Source: Cloacimonetes bacterium UBA5835
Lineage (GTDB): Bacteria; Cloacimonadota; Cloacimonadia; Cloacimonadales; Cloacimonadaceae
Assembly (NCBI GenBank): GCA_002432865.1
Contig: DJGX01000009.1
Location: 1 to 64,000, forward strand
DNA length: 64,000 nucleotides
Reading direction: 5' to 3'
This document shows positions 62,052 to 64,000 of the stretch, in pieces. Positions within the stretch are counted from its first letter, which is position 1. Every line of letters starts with the position of its first letter. Made by a program: the position numbers and the translations under genes. The notes beneath the pieces were generated by a model that was given only the letters and a program-made list of their open reading frames with translations, was not told the origin of the DNA and searched no databases.

Positions 62052-63911
62052 ATGTCATTAAAAAGAATTGACCTCTTGATCTGCTGTGGATCAGGATGTG
62101 TAAGTGCTGGAGCAATAAAGATAAAAGATCAGTTTCATAGTGTTCTGAAAGATAAAGGTTTAACAAACGAAATAAACATCATTGAAACTGGATGTATGGG
62201 ACCTTGTGACTATGGACCAGTAATGGTCATTTATCCGGAAGGAGTTTTCTATAAAAAAGTTACACCTGAAGATGTGGAAGAAATTGTTGAAGAACATTTC
62301 CTTAAGGGACGCCCAGTGAAGCGTTTAATGCTTCAAGACGAAGAAGAAAAAAACTATCTCACTAATAAAGAAATCCCTTTCTATCAGAAACAGGTGAAAG
62401 TAGCGCTGGCCAATTGTGGATATATTGATCCTGAGAGTATTGAAGAATACATTGCCACAGGTGGTTATGAAGCATTGGGAACTGTGCTGACTACTATGAC
62501 CTCTCAACAAACCATTGATGTAATAAAAAAATCTGGTTTACGAGGAAGAGGTGGTGGCGGTTTTCCCACTCATTTAAAGTGGCAGATGGTTCACGATAAT
62601 CCTTCTGAAGAGAAATATTTTATTTGCAACGGAGATGAAGGTGATCCCGGTGCATTTATGGATAGAAGTTTACTGGAAGGTGATCCGCATCGTGTTTTAG
62701 AAGGAATGATGATTGCTGCTTATGCAATAGGTGCCAAAAACGGATTTTTCTATATCCGCGCTGAATATCCTCTTGCTATTAAACGAATTAAGCTTGCTAT
62801 TCAAAAAGCCAAAGAAGCAGGTTTAATGGGAGAAAATATATTTGGCAGTAATTTTAGTTTTGAAGCAGAAGTTAGAACTGGCGCAGGTGCCTTTGTTTGT
62901 GGAGAAGAAACAGCTCTAATTCACTCTATTGAAGGTCAACGTGGAAATCCTACTCCTAAACCACCTTATCCTGCAGTTCAGGGACTTTTGAAAAAGCCTA
63001 CAATTGTGAATAATGTAGAAACTTTAGGTAATATTCCTACTATTATTCTTAAAGGTGCGGAATGGTTTTCTTCGATGGGAACCCAAACCAGCAAAGGAAC
63101 CAAGGTTTTTGCCTTAACTGGAGATGTTAGAAATACAGGATTAGTAGAAGTTCCAATGGGAATTACTCTAAGAGAACTGATTTTTGATGTGGGTGGTGGA
63201 ATTATTGGTGACCACAAATTCAAAGCAGTTCAATTGGGAGGTCCCAGTGGTGGTTGTTTAACTACTCAGCATCTTGATGTCCCAATTGATTATGAGAGCT
63301 TAAAAGAGCGCGGTGCGATGATGGGTTCCGGCGGAGTAATTATAATGAACGAAGAAAAGTGTATGGTCAATGTTGCCAAGTTCTTTATGGATTTCTGCGT
63401 TGATGAATCCTGCGGAAAATGTGCTCCTTGTCGTATTGGCTTGAAACAAATGCTGGAGATATTAAAACGCATTGATAGTGGTAATGGTAAAGAAGGCGAT
63501 ATTGAAGAATTACAACGCTTAGGTGAAACCATATCCAAACTTGCCCTTTGCGGATTAGGTCAAACAGCTCCCAATCCTGTTCTTTCTACAATTCGATATT
63601 TCCGAGATGAATATGAGGCTCATATCAGGGATAAAAGCTGTGCCAATAAAGTTTGTCTCGATTTGATGCATTTTGAAATAGATAAAAGTCGTTGTATCGG
63701 ATGCTCTTTATGCTCTCGAAAATGTCCTACTAAATGTATTTCGGGCAGCAGAGAAGATAAATATACAATTAATCAACTGTCCTGCATAAAATGTGGAACT
63801 TGTATGGATGTATGCCCCGTAAAAGCAATTTCTAAAGTTCCGGGAATGCATCCTGATGTTAAAGCTAAACGTGAAGCGGAGGCAATAAAACAACAAAATC
63901 AAGACGAATAA
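62052..63911 (+). CDS. hydB: NuoF/HydB-like NAD(H)-binding flavin iron-sulfur subunit
   Basis: 619 residues, longer than complex I NuoF. N-terminal 2Fe-2S thioredoxin domain (LLICCGSGCVSAGA, TGCMGPCDYGP); NADH/FMN domain (LRGRGGGGFPTHLKW, CNGDEGDPGAFMDRSLLEGD, GAGAFVCGEETALIHSIEG); 4Fe-4S binding site ESCGKCAPCRIGLKQM; and a C-terminal double 4Fe-4S domain (CIGCSLCSRKCPTKC, CIKCGTCMDVCP). This five-part layout is that of HydB in bifurcating [FeFe] hydrogenases and of NADP-reducing hydrogenases (HndC). It carries electrons between NAD(H) and the catalytic subunit, which should lie just beyond the window. Confidence 0.94.
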   Translation: MSLKRIDLLICCGSGCVSAGAIKIKDQFHSVLKDKGLTNEINIIETGCMGPCDYGPVMVIYPEGVFYKKVTPEDVEEIVEEHFLKGRPVKRLMLQDEEEKNYLTNKEIPFYQKQVKVALANCGYIDPESIEEYIATGGYEALGTVLTTMTSQQTIDVIKKSGLRGRGGGGFPTHLKWQMVHDNPSEEKYFICNGDEGDPGAFMDRSLLEGDPHRVLEGMMIAAYAIGAKNGFFYIRAEYPLAIKRIKLAIQKAKEAGLMGENIFGSNFSFEAEVRTGAGAFVCGEETALIHSIEGQRGNPTPKPPYPAVQGLLKKPTIVNNVETLGNIPTIILKGAEWFSSMGTQTSKGTKVFALTGDVRNTGLVEVPMGITLRELIFDVGGGIIGDHKFKAVQLGGPSGGCLTTQHLDVPIDYESLKERGAMMGSGGVIIMNEEKCMVNVAKFFMDFCVDESCGKCAPCRIGLKQMLEILKRIDSGNGKEGDIEELQRLGETISKLALCGLGQTAPNPVLSTIRYFRDEYEAHIRDKSCANKVCLDLMHFEIDKSRCIGCSLCSRKCPTKCISGSREDKYTINQLSCIKCGTCMDVCPVKAISKVPGMHPDVKAKREAEAIKQQNQDE

Positions 63912-63924
63912 AAGGATAAGAGCT

Positions 63925-64000
63925 ATGATCAAAGAGATTTGTAAAAAATATGCTCCTCATAAGGATAATCTGATTCAGATTCTCCATGAAATTCAGAATG
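63925..64000 (+). CDS. Second NuoE-like subunit (5' fragment, cut by window edge)
   Basis: ATG 63925 with aaagga at 63911-63916. The 25 visible residues include APHKDNLIQILHEIQN, typical of the N-terminus of NuoE/HydC subunits. It continues past the window end, so identity beyond this is inference. If confirmed, the cluster has two NuoE-type subunits flanking HydB. Confidence 0.6.
   Translation, partial: MIKEICKKYAPHKDNLIQILHEIQN

Noticed and set aside
1..64000. CRISPR arrays, tRNA clusters, rRNA genes and intact transposons
   Set aside because: No regularly spaced repeats, tRNA-like cloverleaves (other than tmRNA), rRNA signatures or transposase motifs were seen on reading both strands.

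Overview
The window reads as AT-rich chromosomal DNA of a Gram-negative anaerobe, most likely a member of Cloacimonadota (the Candidatus Cloacimonas lineage). This assignment is inference. It rests on four large exported proteins ending in a Por-secretion-type sorting domain (YPNPFNP ... SGVY motifs), a bifurcating-type [FeFe]-hydrogenase gene cluster with its regulators, several TPR lipoproteins, many outer-envelope proteins and otherwise ordinary bacterial housekeeping genes. No database search was possible. No CRISPR array, complete transposon, rRNA or tRNA gene was seen. The one clear structural RNA is tmRNA (ssrA).

Layout. 1-560 is a collapsed prophage scrap: a truncated XRE repressor running head-on into a truncated T4-type lysozyme that also carries a palindromic insertion. 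860-6625 holds two secreted proteins (FG-GAP; gingipain-type C25 protease plus beta-helix) closed by a strong terminator. 6625-8111 is a decayed type ISP restriction gene and empty DNA. 8112-21057 holds an MFS transporter, HU, TPR lipoproteins, a UmuD-like peptidase, a very large outer-membrane protein, TSUP and EamA transporters, DinB and an ABC pair. 21058-23930 holds an AI-2E-type permease, an acidic-tailed membrane protein and an McrC remnant beside ssrA (24111-24465). 24556-28778 is rpsO-pnp-ahcY, with a long hairpin in the pnp leader. 28782-31605 is a NusG paralogue with nucleotide-sugar genes. 31707-34025 is the classic rpsP-khpA-rimM-trmD-rplS operon. 34243-37174 is ogt, acpS and a sorting-tailed protein. 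37520-51304 is a long minus-strand block: plsC, a polysaccharide deacetylase-like gene, lon, a potassium-channel and Trk uptake neighbourhood, ribBA, rluD and adk. 51558-55082 is a second C25-family protein that appears to have lost its catalytic histidine. 55228-56893 holds a nuclease/phosphatase-fold lipoprotein and a metallo-beta-lactamase-fold hydrolase. 57331-64000 is the hydrogenase cluster.

How genes work together. The last 6.7 kb encodes NuoE- and NuoF-like electron-transfer subunits, interleaved with two DRTGG-domain proteins, two stand-alone GHKL ATPase proteins, a PHP-domain protein, an unusual [FeFe]-hydrogenase-like protein with altered H-cluster motifs, and a ferredoxin-like protein that has lost every cluster cysteine. 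This looks like a redox- or H2-responsive regulatory module around an NAD-linked hydrogenase, and it is the best candidate in the window for incompletely described biology. Other items worth a second look are the C25 pseudoprotease, a three-copy imperfectly palindromic intergenic repeat, leader hairpins upstream of pnp and rplS, and a perfect palindrome just downstream of the predicted lon promoter.
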